A stretch of DNA of 64,000 nucleotides from Glycomyces amatae (GTDB taxonomy: Bacteria; Actinomycetota; Actinomycetes; Mycobacteriales; Micromonosporaceae), in assembly GCF_020991375.1 (NCBI RefSeq), contig NZ_JAJLQZ010000020.1, forward strand, positions 1 through 64,000. The letters are read 5' to 3'. Positions 23,082 through 32,705 of the stretch are shown here, piece after piece. Within the stretch, counting starts at the first letter, position 1, and each line of letters opens with the position of its first letter. Under the pieces are notes generated by a model, which saw only the letters and a program-made list of their open reading frames with translations, was not told where the DNA came from and did not search any database. Both the position numbers and the translations under genes were made by a program.

Positions 23082-24377
23082 CTACTCGCCGCCGTGCTTC
23101 TGCACCACCGGGATCGCCGGATCGCCGGGGGAGAGCTTCAGGCCCTCCCAGGGGATCGAGATCAACCGCTGGCGCAGCAGCTCGCGCGACTCCTCGAGCG
23201 TCGGCTGCGGCACCAGCTCCCCGCCGCGGAACAGCGGCACCTGGAGCCGCTTGTCGCCCGGCAGCGACTCCGGCTCCCCCTGGGAGACGATCACTTCCTC
23301 CACCGCCGTGCCCGTCGGCTTGTGCCGGCGCACCGAGACCTTCCGGCCCCCGTTGGTGCCCTTGTGCTCCGAGCGCTTCGCGACCGGGCGGCCCTCCACC
23401 TCGACCAGCTTGTACACCAGCTGCGCCGTCGGCGCGCCCGACCCGACCACCACGGCCGTGCCCGCGCCGTAGATGTCCACCGGGGCCGCCGCCAGCGCCG
23501 CGATCGAGAACTCGTCCAGGTCGCCCGAGACCACGATCTTCGTGTCGTGCGCGCCCAGCTCGTCGAGCAGTTCCCGCGCCCCGCTGGCCATCACGTCCAG
23601 GTCGCCCGAGTCGATCCGGATCGCCCGCAGGCGCGGCCCGGCCGCCTCGATCGCGTTGCGGATGCCCTGCGTGATGTCGTACGTGTCCACCAGGAGCGTC
23701 GTCTCGGTCCCGAACGCCTCGATCTGCGCCTTGAACGCGGCGATCTCCGAGGTGTGCAGCAGCGTGAACGCGTGCGCGCTCGTGCCCGAGGTCGGCACGT
23801 CGTAGCGGCGCCCCGCCTCCAGGTTCGACGTCGCCGCGAACCCCGCCAGGTAGGCCGCCCGCGAGGACGCGATCGCCGCCGCCTCGTGCGTGCGCCGCGA
23901 CCCCATCTCCAGGATCGGGCGCCCGCGCGCGGCCGTGACCATCCGCGCGGCCGCGCTCGCGACCGCCGAGTCGTGGTTGAGGATCGAGAGCGTCAGCGTC
24001 TCCAGCAGCACGCACTCGGCGAACGTGCCGGTCACCGTCACGATCGGCGAGCCCGGGAAGTACAGCTCGCCCTCGGCGTACACGTCGATGTCGCCTTTGA
24101 ACCGGTAGCCGGCCAGCCACTCGGCCGTCGACTCCTTCACCACCCCGCGCGAGGTGAGGTCCTCCAGGTCGGCGTCCTCGAACCGGAAGCGCTCGATGGC
24201 CTCCGAGAGGCGGCCGATGCCGGCGACCACGCCGTAGCGGCGGCCGGTCGGCAGGCGGCGGCCGAACACCTCGAAGACGCACGGCGCCTCGGCGGTGCCG
24301 TCGCGCAGGGCGGCCTCGAGCATCGTGTACTCGTAGTGGTCGGTGTACAGGGGCGTGCGGGGCAGCGTGACGGACAT
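23082..24377 (-). CDS. pncB: Nicotinate phosphoribosyltransferase
   Basis: A 431-aa enzyme that joins nicotinate to PRPP with ATP use, feeding the Preiss-Handler route to NAD. TPLYTDHYEYTMLEAALRDG is the substrate-binding opening, VPTSGTSAHAFTLLH contains the autophosphorylated histidine, and IRIDSGDL is part of the PRPP site. Length and motifs match class I/II actinobacterial NAPRTase. ATG 24377 is chosen over an upstream start because MSVTLPRTPLYTDHYEYTML is the normal beginning. Confidence 0.95.
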   Translation of the reverse strand: MSVTLPRTPLYTDHYEYTMLEAALRDGTAEAPCVFEVFGRRLPTGRRYGVVAGIGRLSEAIERFRFEDADLEDLTSRGVVKESTAEWLAGYRFKGDIDVYAEGELYFPGSPIVTVTGTFAECVLLETLTLSILNHDSAVASAAARMVTAARGRPILEMGSRRTHEAAAIASSRAAYLAGFAATSNLEAGRRYDVPTSGTSAHAFTLLHTSEIAAFKAQIEAFGTETTLLVDTYDITQGIRNAIEAAGPRLRAIRIDSGDLDVMASGARELLDELGAHDTKIVVSGDLDEFSIAALAAAPVDIYGAGTAVVVGSGAPTAQLVYKLVEVEGRPVAKRSEHKGTNGGRKVSVRRHKPTGTAVEEVIVSQGEPESLPGDKRLQVPLFRGGELVPQPTLEESRELLRQRLISIPWEGLKLSPGDPAIPVVQKHGGE

Positions 24378-24519
24378 GGGGAGAGCGTAATGCACCCCGG
24401 CCCGCGGCGGGCCTCTGCGCGAGCGCCGCTCGCGCACCGCCCTTTATTCCCTTCCGGCGCAGGTCGCGAGCCTCGTCTCACGCTCTGAGCGAGGGCTGTC
24501 GGGGCGAAGTGACCGCGTG

Positions 24520-24525
24520 TACGCT
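24520..24525 (+). promoter_or_regulatory. -10 box of the mec-cysO-cysM operon
   Basis: TACGCT is followed by seven bases and then the GTG at 24533, with no Shine-Dalgarno sequence, so the first gene is probably leaderless. Confidence 0.5.
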
Positions 24526-24532
24526 TGCTTGC

Positions 24533-25015
24533 GTGTTGCGGATCGCGCATGAGCTGGTCGAAGCGATGGTCGCGCACGCCCGGGCAGACCACCCCGACGA
24601 GGCGTGCGGCCTCGTCGTCGGCCCCGAGGGCGAGGGAGTGCCGACCAGGCACGTCCCGATGATCAACGCCGCCCGCTCCACCACCTTCTACGAGTTCGAC
24701 GCCGAAGAGTGGAAGCAGGTGTACGACCAGATGTGGGACAACGACGAGGAAGTCGTCGTGGCCTACCACTCGCACACCCACACCGAGGCCCACCCCTCGC
24801 GCTCGGACACCAAGATCGCCTCCGACATGGGCCTGCCCGGCGCCCACTACGTGCTCGTGACCACCAAGGACCCCGAGATCGCCGAGGTCCGCTCCTTCCG
24901 CATCGCCGACGGCGAGGTCACCGAGGAGCCCATCGAGGTCACCGGCGCGCCCGAGGCGGTGCAGAGCTACAAGTTCGCGCACACCCCCGACTCCACGGTC
25001 TACGACTGTTCCTGA
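24533..25015 (+). CDS. mec: JAMM-domain metallopeptidase Mec
   Basis: A 160-aa JAMM/MPN zinc peptidase. The metal motif HSHTHTEAHPSRSD supplies two His and an Asp, with a Glu further upstream. In Mycobacterium tuberculosis Mec cleaves the CysO-cysteine adduct to free cysteine, and here the same three genes follow in order. GTG 24533 yields MLRIAHELVEAMVAHARADH, the usual beginning. Because CysO here ends in GGM, Mec is also a candidate to trim the terminal Met. Confidence 0.92.
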   Translation: MLRIAHELVEAMVAHARADHPDEACGLVVGPEGEGVPTRHVPMINAARSTTFYEFDAEEWKQVYDQMWDNDEEVVVAYHSHTHTEAHPSRSDTKIASDMGLPGAHYVLVTTKDPEIAEVRSFRIADGEVTEEPIEVTGAPEAVQSYKFAHTPDSTVYDCS

Positions 25016-25126
25016 TTCCGCGCCGGGGCCCGCGGCCCCGGCATGCGCCATGCAGCCGTGCCGCTGCGAACCAGACACATCGAGCACCCCCGGAGGGCTG
25101 CTCACCGAGTTAAAGGGAAGACCAGT

Positions 25127-25405
25127 ATGTCCATTGAAGTCCGCGTCCCCACCATCCTGCGCAGCCACACCAACCAGGAGAAGATCGTCAAGGGCGAGGG
25201 CGACACCCTCGCCAAGCTGTTCGACGACCTCGACACCCGGTACAGCGGCCTGAAGGGCCGCGTCGTGACCGACGAGGGCGCGCTGCACCGCTTCGTGAAC
25301 GTCTACATCAACGACGAGGACGTCCGCTTCATCGGCGGCCTCGAGGCCAAGCTCTCCGACGGCGACTCGATCACGATCCTGCCCGCCGTCGCGGGCGGCA
25401 TGTAG
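25127..25405 (+). CDS. cysO: Sulfur-carrier protein CysO
   Basis: A 92-aa ThiS/MoaD-like ubiquitin-fold carrier that presents sulfide as a C-terminal thiocarboxylate to CysM. VRVPTILRSHTNQEKIVKGE, FVNVYINDEDVRFIGGL and the tail ITILPAVAGGM match M. tuberculosis CysO closely. The functional diglycine is not terminal: a Met follows it and must be removed before the Gly can be activated. The gene sits between its hydrolase (mec) and its synthase (cysM). Confidence 0.93.
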   Translation: MSIEVRVPTILRSHTNQEKIVKGEGDTLAKLFDDLDTRYSGLKGRVVTDEGALHRFVNVYINDEDVRFIGGLEAKLSDGDSITILPAVAGGM

Positions 25406-26371
<966 letters not shown>

Positions 26372-26406
26372 GCCCGGAGGCGGCGAGAGCGACAGGGAGA
26401 CGCAAC

Positions 26407-26445
26407 GATCGGCCGGGACCGCGCGAAGCGCGGTCCCGGCCGATC
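26407..26445 (+). terminator. Terminator of mec-cysO-cysM
   Basis: An 18-bp perfect stem (26407-26424 with 26428-26445) closed by a GAA loop, 36 bp after cysM. One of the strongest hairpins in the window. Confidence 0.85.
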
Positions 26446-26489
26446 GTCTGCGAGCGAGAGCGGCCCAAGAAGAGGCAGAAGAGAACCGC

Positions 26490-26522
26490 TCCCGGATTCG
26501 AGACTGCCAGGCGGGTACGACA
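26490..26522 (+). repeat. Partial copy of the dispersed repeat
   Basis: CCCGGATTCGAGACTGCC followed by GGCGGGTACGACA matches the right half of the neighbouring repeat at 26572. The left half is lost or diverged. Confidence 0.4.
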
Positions 26523-26571
26523 TTCCAGAACGCGACCGGTCCGGGGCGGGGTGTTCGAGGGACGGGTTCGG

Positions 26572-26636
26572 CCCCCGAAGTCGGGTGTGTCGGAAAGGAA
26601 CGCCCCCGAATTCGAGGATGCCGCGCGGGTCCGACA
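26572..26636 (+). repeat. Dispersed palindromic-ended repeat
   Basis: Starts CCCCCGAAGTCGGGTGTGTC and ends GCGGGTCCGACA, about 65 bp. Termini match copies at 37.7 and 45.0 kb. Confidence 0.6.
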
Positions 26637-26654
26637 TCGCGCGCCGGCGCTCCG

Positions 26655-26730
26655 CCCCCCGGGGCCGGGTGTGTCGCGCCGCTGCGCCCCTTGCACGCCC
26701 CTTGTACAAGGGTGCCCGGCGGGTGCGACA
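26655..26730 (+). repeat. Dispersed palindromic-ended repeat, class II
   Basis: Starts CCCCGGGGCCGGGTGTGTCG and ends GGTGCCCGGCGGGTGCGACA. It is 76 bp instead of 65 because CCCTTG is partly duplicated, and the centre forms the perfect palindrome CCCTTGTACAAGGG (26699-26712). Confidence 0.7.
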
Positions 26731-26909
26731 CTCCGCCGGAGCGGCAGGGGCCCTTGCGGTCTCCGGGCTCGGGTCGAGACCCCGGGCGCGGTGCCGGGGC
26801 GCCCCCGTGCTCTAGGGCGCCCGAGGGGTGTGACGAGCCGGTCGCGGGCGGTGTCGGACGCTTCCGGTGCGGCCCTGAGGCGTCCTCAGTGGCTTGCTAG
26901 CCTGGCCGC

Positions 26910-27374
26910 ATGAGTCCCGGGAAGCTGAGCACGTTCGCGATCCGCAGGCCCGCCGGCGGCGGTTCGGCCGATGCCGCGACCGACCAGGGCGCCGACCTGC
27001 CCCGCCAGAGCGACGCCCCGCAGACGGAGACCGGGCCGCTCGCCGCCGTCCGCGCCACCGCCGCGCCCGCGCCCCCCGTCGACCCCTCCCGGCCCGAAGC
27101 GCCCGCCGTGCGCCTGCGCCGCCTCGCCGGGGTCGCCGCCTGGGCGCTGGCCCTCGTGCTCGCCGGGGTCGCCTCCGCGATCGTGGGCCTCTTCCAGATC
27201 TTCGGCGACGGGCCCGACTGGTTCACGCCCGCGTTCATCTCCTGCGGCGTGGCGGGCATGATGCTCGCGATGATGGCCTTCGCGACCGTGCGCTTCCGCG
27301 GGGTGCCGTGGATGTTCATGGCCGCCTCCACGATCACGCTCCTCGCCGCGTTCGTGATGCTCCGCCTGGCCTGA
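26910..27374 (+). CDS. Small membrane protein
   Basis: A 154-aa protein with a ~65-residue Pro/Ala/Asp-rich cytosolic N terminus, then three membrane helices (ALALVLAGVASAIVGLFQIF; FISCGVAGMMLAMMAFATV; WMFMAASTITLLAAFVML). No family is recognised. A TAGCCT box at 26898-26903 lies 6 bp before the ATG, suggesting a leaderless message. It stands where M. tuberculosis has a rhomboid gene between cysM and murI, but this protein is not a rhomboid. Confidence 0.75.
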   Translation: MSPGKLSTFAIRRPAGGGSADAATDQGADLPRQSDAPQTETGPLAAVRATAAPAPPVDPSRPEAPAVRLRRLAGVAAWALALVLAGVASAIVGLFQIFGDGPDWFTPAFISCGVAGMMLAMMAFATVRFRGVPWMFMAASTITLLAAFVMLRLA

Positions 27375-27503
27375 GCGGCCGGAGGCGTCGGCGCGCGGCG
27401 CCGCGAACGGCCCGCGCGCGGCGCGGGCGCAGACCCCCACCCTGGGTGGGAAGACAAGGAGTACGCGGCCCAAGTCTCTAGCCCAGGTCCGACGAAAACG
27501 CAA

Positions 27504-27529
27504 GCGATCACCGATTCTGTGGTGATCGC
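27504..27529 (+). terminator. Hairpin upstream of murI
   Basis: A perfect 9-bp stem GCGATCACC (27504-27512) with 27521-27529 and an 8-nt loop, followed by a short T-rich run. It probably ends the small membrane protein transcript. Confidence 0.55.
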
Positions 27530-27604
27530 CACGCTGTCATTTTGGCGACATTCCCGTGGCGAGCGGAGGCGCGCGAGGCCCGTTTGGACGTACTCTCGTA
27601 GCCC

Positions 27605-28408
27605 ATGAACGACGCGCCCATCGGGATCTTCGACTCCGGTGTCGGAGGCCTGACGGTCGCCAGGTCGATCAGCGAACTGCTGCCCGCCGAGCGACTCGTC
27701 TACGTCGGCGACACCGCCCACGTCCCGTACGGTCCCAGGTCCATCGCCGAGGTCCGCAAGCTGTCGCTGGACGTCTGCGACCACCTGGTCGAACAGGAGG
27801 TCAAAGCGCTCGTGATCGCCTGCAACTCGGCCTCGGCGGCGAGCCTGGCCGACATCCGCGACCGCTACGACATTCCCGTCGTGGAGGTCATCCGGCCCGC
27901 CGTCCGCCGCGCCGTCAGGACGACGCGCACCGGCCGGGTCGGGGTCATCGGGACGGTCTCCACGATCTCCTCGGGCGCCTACCTGGACGCGTTCAACGCC
28001 GTCCCGGACGTCGCGGTGACGGCCGTCGCCTGCCCGGCGTTCGTGGATTTCGTGGAACGCGGTGTGACAACCGGCCGACAGCTCCTAGGCCTCGCCCAGG
28101 GGTACCTTGAGCCGCTACAGCAGTCCGACGTCGACACAGTCGTGTTGGGCTGCACCCACTATCCGCTGCTGACCGGACTCATAGGATTGGTGATGGGGGA
28201 GGACGTGACCCTGGTGAACTCGGGGAGCGAATGCGCGCGTGAACTGTACCGCGTGCTCGCCGACCGCGACCTCCTGGCCGCCCGCACCGGGCCCGCCGAG
28301 CACCGGTTCCTCGCGACCGGCGATCCGGAGGCCTTCACCAGGACCGCCCGCCGGTTCCTGGGAAACCTCTTCCCGAGCGCGGCGGCGGCCGTACTGGACA
28401 AGGTGTGA
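27605..28408 (+). CDS. murI: Glutamate racemase
   Basis: A 267-aa enzyme making D-glutamate for peptidoglycan. [18 protein letters not shown] is the substrate loop, ACNSASAAS and LGCTHYPLL carry the two catalytic cysteines, and [13 protein letters not shown] is normal. A TACTCT box (27591-27596) lies 8 bp before the ATG. The next gene, an MBL phosphodiesterase-like protein, starts 6 bp after the stop, so the pair forms an operon as in mycobacteria (Rv1338-Rv1339). Confidence 0.96.
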   Translation: MNDAPIGIFDSGVGGLTVARSISELLPAERLVYVGDTAHVPYGPRSIAEVRKLSLDVCDHLVEQEVKALVIACNSASAASLADIRDRYDIPVVEVIRPAVRRAVRTTRTGRVGVIGTVSTISSGAYLDAFNAVPDVAVTAVACPAFVDFVERGVTTGRQLLGLAQGYLEPLQQSDVDTVVLGCTHYPLLTGLIGLVMGEDVTLVNSGSECARELYRVLADRDLLAARTGPAEHRFLATGDPEAFTRTARRFLGNLFPSAAAAVLDKV

Positions 28409-28414
28409 TCTGCC

Positions 28415-29176
28415 ATGAAACTCACGGTCATCGGTTGTGCAGGCTCGTTCCCCGCCCCCGACACGCCCTGCTCGGCCTACCTCGTCGAGGCCGGGGGCTA
28501 CCGGCTGCTGCTCGACTTCGGCACCGGTTCGCTCGGTGAGCTCCAGAAGCACCTCGACCCGCACCTGATCGACGCCGTGATCGTCACGCACCTGCACGCC
28601 GACCACTTCTTCGACGCGTGCGCCTACGCCGTCATGCGCCGCTACTACGCGCCCGAGTCGGCCTCGCACCCGCTGCCGATGTACGGGCCCGCCGGGGTCG
28701 CGGACCGCATCGTCACCGCCTACGGCGGCCACGGCGAGCTGTGCCCGCCGTCCCTGCGCGACGTCTACGACTTCCGCGAGCTGCGGCCCGGCGCCTTCGA
28801 CCTGGGCCCGCTCACCGTCACCGTCGACCGCGTCGCCCACCCGGTGGAGACCTACGGCGTCCGCGTCGAGCACGCCGGGTCCTCCCTGGCCTACACCTCC
28901 GACTCCGGGCCCTGCCAGGCCCTCGAGGCGCTCGGCGCCCACAGCGACGTCCTCCTCGCCGAGGCCTCCTACCTGGAGGGCCGCGACAACCCGAAGGACG
29001 TGCACCTCACCGGGAAGGAGGCGGGGGAGTACGCCACCAAGTCCGGGGCCGCCCGCCTGCTCCTGACCCACCTGGTCGAGCCGTGGAACTCGCGCGAGCG
29101 CACCCTCGCCGAGGCCCGGGCCGCCTACACCGGGCCGGTCGAGGTCGTCCGCCCCGGCCAGGTCTTCGAGTTCTGA
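28415..29176 (+). CDS. MBL-fold phosphodiesterase-like protein (Rv1339 type)
   Basis: A 253-aa metallo-beta-lactamase-fold protein. VTHLHADHFFDACAYAVMRR carries HxHxDH, AYTSDSGPC and LTHLVEPWNSRE supply further ligands. Position directly after murI and sequence layout match M. tuberculosis Rv1339, which has been reported as an atypical cyclic-AMP phosphodiesterase; RNase Z-like tRNA processing is an alternative for this fold. Only a 6-bp gap separates it from murI. No signal peptide. Confidence 0.88.
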   Translation: MKLTVIGCAGSFPAPDTPCSAYLVEAGGYRLLLDFGTGSLGELQKHLDPHLIDAVIVTHLHADHFFDACAYAVMRRYYAPESASHPLPMYGPAGVADRIVTAYGGHGELCPPSLRDVYDFRELRPGAFDLGPLTVTVDRVAHPVETYGVRVEHAGSSLAYTSDSGPCQALEALGAHSDVLLAEASYLEGRDNPKDVHLTGKEAGEYATKSGAARLLLTHLVEPWNSRERTLAEARAAYTGPVEVVRPGQVFEF

Positions 29177-29309
29177 GGCGCCCGCCCGCGACGCCGTGAA
29201 GCCCCGGCCCGCGACCGCGCCCGCCCGCCAGGCCCCTCCGGGCCGCTGAGCGGCCCGATTGGCACGTTCCCGGGATACGGCCGCCGCGCCGCGGCCGTAC
29301 CGTCGAATG

Positions 29310-31109
29310 ATGTCGAGCGATGCCAACCCCCAGCAGTACCCGGGCCAGCCCGGAGGGCCCCCGCCGTACCAGCAGCAGCCCCAGTACGGCCCGCCCCCGC
29401 AGCAGCCCCAGTACGGGCCGCCGCAGCCGAACCCGTACGTGGAGCCGGGCGCGCCCCAGGGCCCCGGCCAGCCGCCCTACGTGCCCCCGGGCGGGTACGT
29501 CCCCGTCCCGCCGCCCCCGCCTTCGAACCGCGGCCGCGGCGCCAAGATCGCGCTCGCCTCGATCCTGTCGGTGGTGCTCCTGGCCGCCGCCGCGGTCGTG
29601 GTGCTGTTCAACTTCGTGCTCGGCAAGGGCCCCGACCCGGCCGAGAGCTTCCCGTCCTCCGCGTCGATGTACATGGAGGTCAACCTCGACCCCTCCCTCG
29701 ACCAGACCCCCAAGCTCCTCGAGCACCTCGGCAAGTTCGAGGACCTCGACTACGGCTCCACCGACGACATGATCGCCGACCTCCTCGAGGAGGCCGGCCT
29801 CGAGGGCGTCGACGCCGAGAAGGACCTCACCTCCTGGCTCGGCAACCGCCACGGCATGGCCATGTGGGAGTACGAGGGGAGCCCGTACGCGGTCGTCAGC
29901 CTCGCCAGCACCGACGCGGGCGCCGCCGAGGACGGCATGGCGAACCTCCGCGCCTCCGCCGGCGCCGAGGAGGACCAGCTGGCCTACACCGTCGAGGACG
30001 ACCACGTGCTCGTCGTCGCGGGCGAGACCGGCGCGGCCGACGCGCTCGCCGCCGCGCAGAGCGAGGCCGGCGACGAGCCGCTCTCGGCCTCCGGCTCCTA
30101 CGAGGAGGCCCGCTCCTGGCTCGAGGGCGACCAGCTCGTCGTCTACTGGGTCGACGTGGACGCCCTCGCGGACCTCGCCGAGATGATGGGCGAGGAGGAC
30201 GCCGAGGCGCTCCGCGAGCTCTACTCGGGGCAGCTGATCGCCGGGCTCGCCGCCTTCGACGAGGGCTTCGAGCTCACCTACCGCCTCTTCGGCGATGGCG
30301 AGGCGTGGGGCGGCTCCCAGGACCTCATGGCGACGATGGGCGACCTGCCCGCCGGCGACTTCGCGGCCGCCGCCTACGTCCCCGAGAACATCGAGGAGCT
30401 CACCGGCGAGTGGCTCGACGCCGCCGAGGGCCTCTACGGCGACGAGGCGACCGCCGAGCCCGCCGGGCCGGCCGGCGAACCGCTCACCGACGCCGAGTAC
30501 ACCGAGTACCTGGACCTCCAGACGGGCTACTACGCGGACACCCTCACCGCCGACGAGGAGACCCGCTACCTCGAGCTCGACGAGCGCTACTGGATGCACG
30601 GCACCGAGGACGACCCCTACGAGTACGACGACCACTCCTACGGCCCCGACTTCGCCGAGATCGAGGAGACCGTCGGCCGCTTCACCGACCTCATGGCCGG
30701 CTCCAGCCTCAGCGCCTCCGGCGACTTCGACGCCGACGCGGACGTCAGCGAGGACTCGCTGCACTTCGCCGCGCACCTCGCCGAGGACCGCGCGCAGGAG
30801 CTCGCCGACCTCCTCGCCGAGCTCGCGGGCGAGTCCCTGCCCGAGGGCGTCGAGGCGGACGGCTCCGAGCTGTCCTACACCGGCCCCGGCACCGCCTCGG
30901 GGGCCCTCGCCGACGACGCGCGCTTCAGCGACTTCGCCGAGGCCGCGCCCGCCGAGACCGCCGCGGCGGTCTGGGTCGACCTCGCGGCCGCCGCCGAGAC
31001 CTACCCGGAGGACTTCGAAGGCGCCGAGCCGCTCTCGGCCTTCGCGTGGGCGCACGGCAGCCAGGACGGCGACGGCATCGGCGTCCTGCGGCTCTACCTC
31101 GAGGATTAG
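29310..31109 (+). CDS. DUF3352 membrane-anchored protein
   Basis: A 599-aa protein of the DUF3352 family. The first ~75 residues are a Pro/Gln/Tyr-rich cytosolic tail with repeats of QQPQYGPP, followed by one membrane helix (IALASILSVVLLAAAAVVVL). The large extracellular part is very acidic (long stretches rich in Glu and Asp). The family opening PAESFPSSASMYMEVNLDPS is seen. The function is unknown. A TACCGT box (29298-29303) lies six bases before ATG 29310; ATG 29307 is adjacent. Confidence 0.8.
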   Translation: MSSDANPQQYPGQPGGPPPYQQQPQYGPPPQQPQYGPPQPNPYVEPGAPQGPGQPPYVPPGGYVPVPPPPPSNRGRGAKIALASILSVVLLAAAAVVVLFNFVLGKGPDPAESFPSSASMYMEVNLDPSLDQTPKLLEHLGKFEDLDYGSTDDMIADLLEEAGLEGVDAEKDLTSWLGNRHGMAMWEYEGSPYAVVSLASTDAGAAEDGMANLRASAGAEEDQLAYTVEDDHVLVVAGETGAADALAAAQSEAGDEPLSASGSYEEARSWLEGDQLVVYWVDVDALADLAEMMGEEDAEALRELYSGQLIAGLAAFDEGFELTYRLFGDGEAWGGSQDLMATMGDLPAGDFAAAAYVPENIEELTGEWLDAAEGLYGDEATAEPAGPAGEPLTDAEYTEYLDLQTGYYADTLTADEETRYLELDERYWMHGTEDDPYEYDDHSYGPDFAEIEETVGRFTDLMAGSSLSASGDFDADADVSEDSLHFAAHLAEDRAQELADLLAELAGESLPEGVEADGSELSYTGPGTASGALADDARFSDFAEAAPAETAAAVWVDLAAAAETYPEDFEGAEPLSAFAWAHGSQDGDGIGVLRLYLED

Positions 31110-31135
31110 CACCTGAACGGCGGGATCGGTCGCGC

Positions 31136-31141
31136 TAGGCT
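31136..31141 (+). promoter_or_regulatory. -10 box of leaderless dgt
   Basis: TAGGCT ends seven bases before GTG 31149. CTGAAC at 31113-31118 with a 17-bp spacer is a reasonable -35. Confidence 0.5.
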
Positions 31142-31148
31142 CGATGGC

Positions 31149-32393
31149 GTGACCGATCCCGTTGCCCACCCGCTGGCCAAGCGCTGGCCTTCAGCGGCGC
31201 GACTCGTGGCCGAACCCGGTTCGGTCCGCACCCCGTTCCAGCGCGACCGCGCCCGCATCCTCCACTCGGCGGCCTTCCGCCGCCTCGCCGACAAGACCCA
31301 GGTCCACACCGCCGGGACCGACGACTTCCTGCGCACCCGGCTCACCCACTCGCTCGAGGTCGCCCAGATCTCCCGCGAGATGGGCTCGGCCCTCGGCTGC
31401 GACCCCGACGTGGTCGACGTCGCCGGCCTCGCCCACGACCTCGGCCACCCGCCCTTCGGGCACAACGGCGAGGACGCCCTCCACGAGGTCGCCGGGGCCT
31501 GCGGCGGCTTCGAGGGCAACGCCCAGACCCTCCGCGTCCTCACCCGCCTCGAGGCGAAGGTCGTCGACTTCGAGGGCCGCTCGGCGGGCCTCAACCTCAC
31601 CCGCGCATCGCTCGACGCGACCTGCAAGTACCCGTGGCGGGCCGAGCCGGGCGTGCGGAAGTTCGGCGTCTACGAGGACGACCTGCCGGTCTTCGAGTGG
31701 GTCCGCGGCGGCGCGCCCCGCGGCGCGAAGTCCCTCGAGGCGCAGGTCATGGACTGGTCCGACGACGTCGCCTACTCGGTGCACGACGTCGAGGACGGCC
31801 TCCACGGCGGCTACATCAACCTCGCCAAGCTCATGGACGACGCCGAGGAGCAGGCCGCCGTCTGCGAGGACGTCGCCGGCCGCTACGCCGAGGAGTCCAC
31901 CGCCTCGCTCGCCGAGGCCCTGCGCGAGCTCCTGCGCGACCCCGTCATGGAGTCCCTCCACGACTACGACGGCTCCTTCGGCGCGATGGTCGCCCTCAAG
32001 GATTTCACCTCGAACATGGTGGGCCGCTTCGTGAACGCCGCCGCCAGTGCCACCAGGGACCGGTTCGGCGAGGGCCCGCTGCGCCGCTACGACGCCGACC
32101 TCGAGGTGCCCGAGCGCGAACGCGTCCAGTGCGCGCTGCTCAAGGGCATCGCGTGGCGGTACGTGATGCGCCCCCGGACCGACGCGGCCTGGTACACCCG
32201 GCAGCGGGAGATCCTCCAGGAGCTGGTCGCGCTGCTGTGCGACCGGGGCCCGGACGCGATGGAGCCGATGTTCGCCGAGATCTGGCACCGGGCGGGCGAC
32301 GACGCCGCCAGGCTGCGCTGCGCCGTCGACCAGGTCGCCTCCCTCACCGACGCCTCGGCCGAGTCCTGGCACGAGCGCCTCACCGCCGCCTGA
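31149..32393 (+). CDS. dgt: Deoxyguanosinetriphosphate triphosphohydrolase
   Basis: A 414-aa HD-domain enzyme that releases triphosphate from dGTP or other dNTPs, helping balance precursor pools. HSAAFRRLADKTQVHTAGTD and RTRLTHSLEVAQISREMG precede the HD motif LAHDLGHPPFGHNGE; the distal Asp lies in DWSDDVAYSVHDVEDGL. All metal ligands appear intact. GTG 31149 is the first codon after a TAGGCT box, with no ribosome site. In many actinomycetes the next gene is dnaG; here vapBC follows. Confidence 0.95.
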   Translation: MTDPVAHPLAKRWPSAARLVAEPGSVRTPFQRDRARILHSAAFRRLADKTQVHTAGTDDFLRTRLTHSLEVAQISREMGSALGCDPDVVDVAGLAHDLGHPPFGHNGEDALHEVAGACGGFEGNAQTLRVLTRLEAKVVDFEGRSAGLNLTRASLDATCKYPWRAEPGVRKFGVYEDDLPVFEWVRGGAPRGAKSLEAQVMDWSDDVAYSVHDVEDGLHGGYINLAKLMDDAEEQAAVCEDVAGRYAEESTASLAEALRELLRDPVMESLHDYDGSFGAMVALKDFTSNMVGRFVNAAASATRDRFGEGPLRRYDADLEVPERERVQCALLKGIAWRYVMRPRTDAAWYTRQREILQELVALLCDRGPDAMEPMFAEIWHRAGDDAARLRCAVDQVASLTDASAESWHERLTAA

Positions 32394-32410
32394 TCCGAGA
32401 AAAATTGTTC

Positions 32411-32437
32411 AACCCGGCGTGCCCCCCGCCGGGTTGT
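32411..32437 (+). terminator. Hairpin between dgt and vapBC
   Basis: CAACCCGGC (32411-32419) pairs with 32429-32437 in a perfect 9-bp stem with a 9-nt loop. AAAAATTGTT precedes it, so it would also give a U-tract on the opposite strand. Confidence 0.65.
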
Positions 32438-32448
32438 ACTCTTAGAGA
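32438..32448 (+). promoter_or_regulatory. Candidate vapBC promoter and dyad
   Basis: TACTCT (32438-32443) could be a -10 box and overlaps the small palindrome CTCT-T-AGAG (32440-32448), a possible VapB operator half. The following DNA to the start is AT-rich. Confidence 0.35.
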
Positions 32449-32489
32449 TATACGTTCGCGACATGGTGGATATCAAAGGAGGTGCAGTC

Positions 32490-32705
32490 ATGACCCGCAC
32501 TGTGATCGACCTCGATGACGACCTGCTCGCCGAAGTGAGCCACGCCCTCGGGACCAAGACGAAGAAGGAGACCGTCAACACCGCGCTCAAAGAGGTGCTG
32601 GAGACCCGGCGGCGCGCGCTCGCTCTGGCGCGGCTCCGAGCTTCGGCCGCCGATGGGTCGGTCGATCTCTCCCTCTTCGAGGACAAGAGGAACTACCGCC
32701 CGTGA
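32490..32705 (+). CDS. vapB: VapB-type antitoxin
   Basis: A 71-aa antitoxin. TRTVIDLDDDLLAEVSHALG followed by TKTKKETVNTALKEVLETRR is the ribbon-helix-helix DNA-binding domain typical of VapB; the acidic tail DGSVDLSLFEDKRNYRP would fill the toxin active site. A perfect AAGGAGGT (32476-32483) fixes ATG 32490. The stop overlaps the toxin start by 4 bp (GTGA), so the pair is translated together, antitoxin first, and probably represses its own promoter. Confidence 0.92.
   Translation: MTRTVIDLDDDLLAEVSHALGTKTKKETVNTALKEVLETRRRALALARLRASAADGSVDLSLFEDKRNYRP

Noticed and set aside
29007-31169. A 720-aa leftward frame opposite the DUF3352 gene
   Set aside because: Gly/Val/Glu-rich shadow of an acidic gene in GC-rich DNA; no family motif, no ribosome site, and it covers three well-supported rightward genes.
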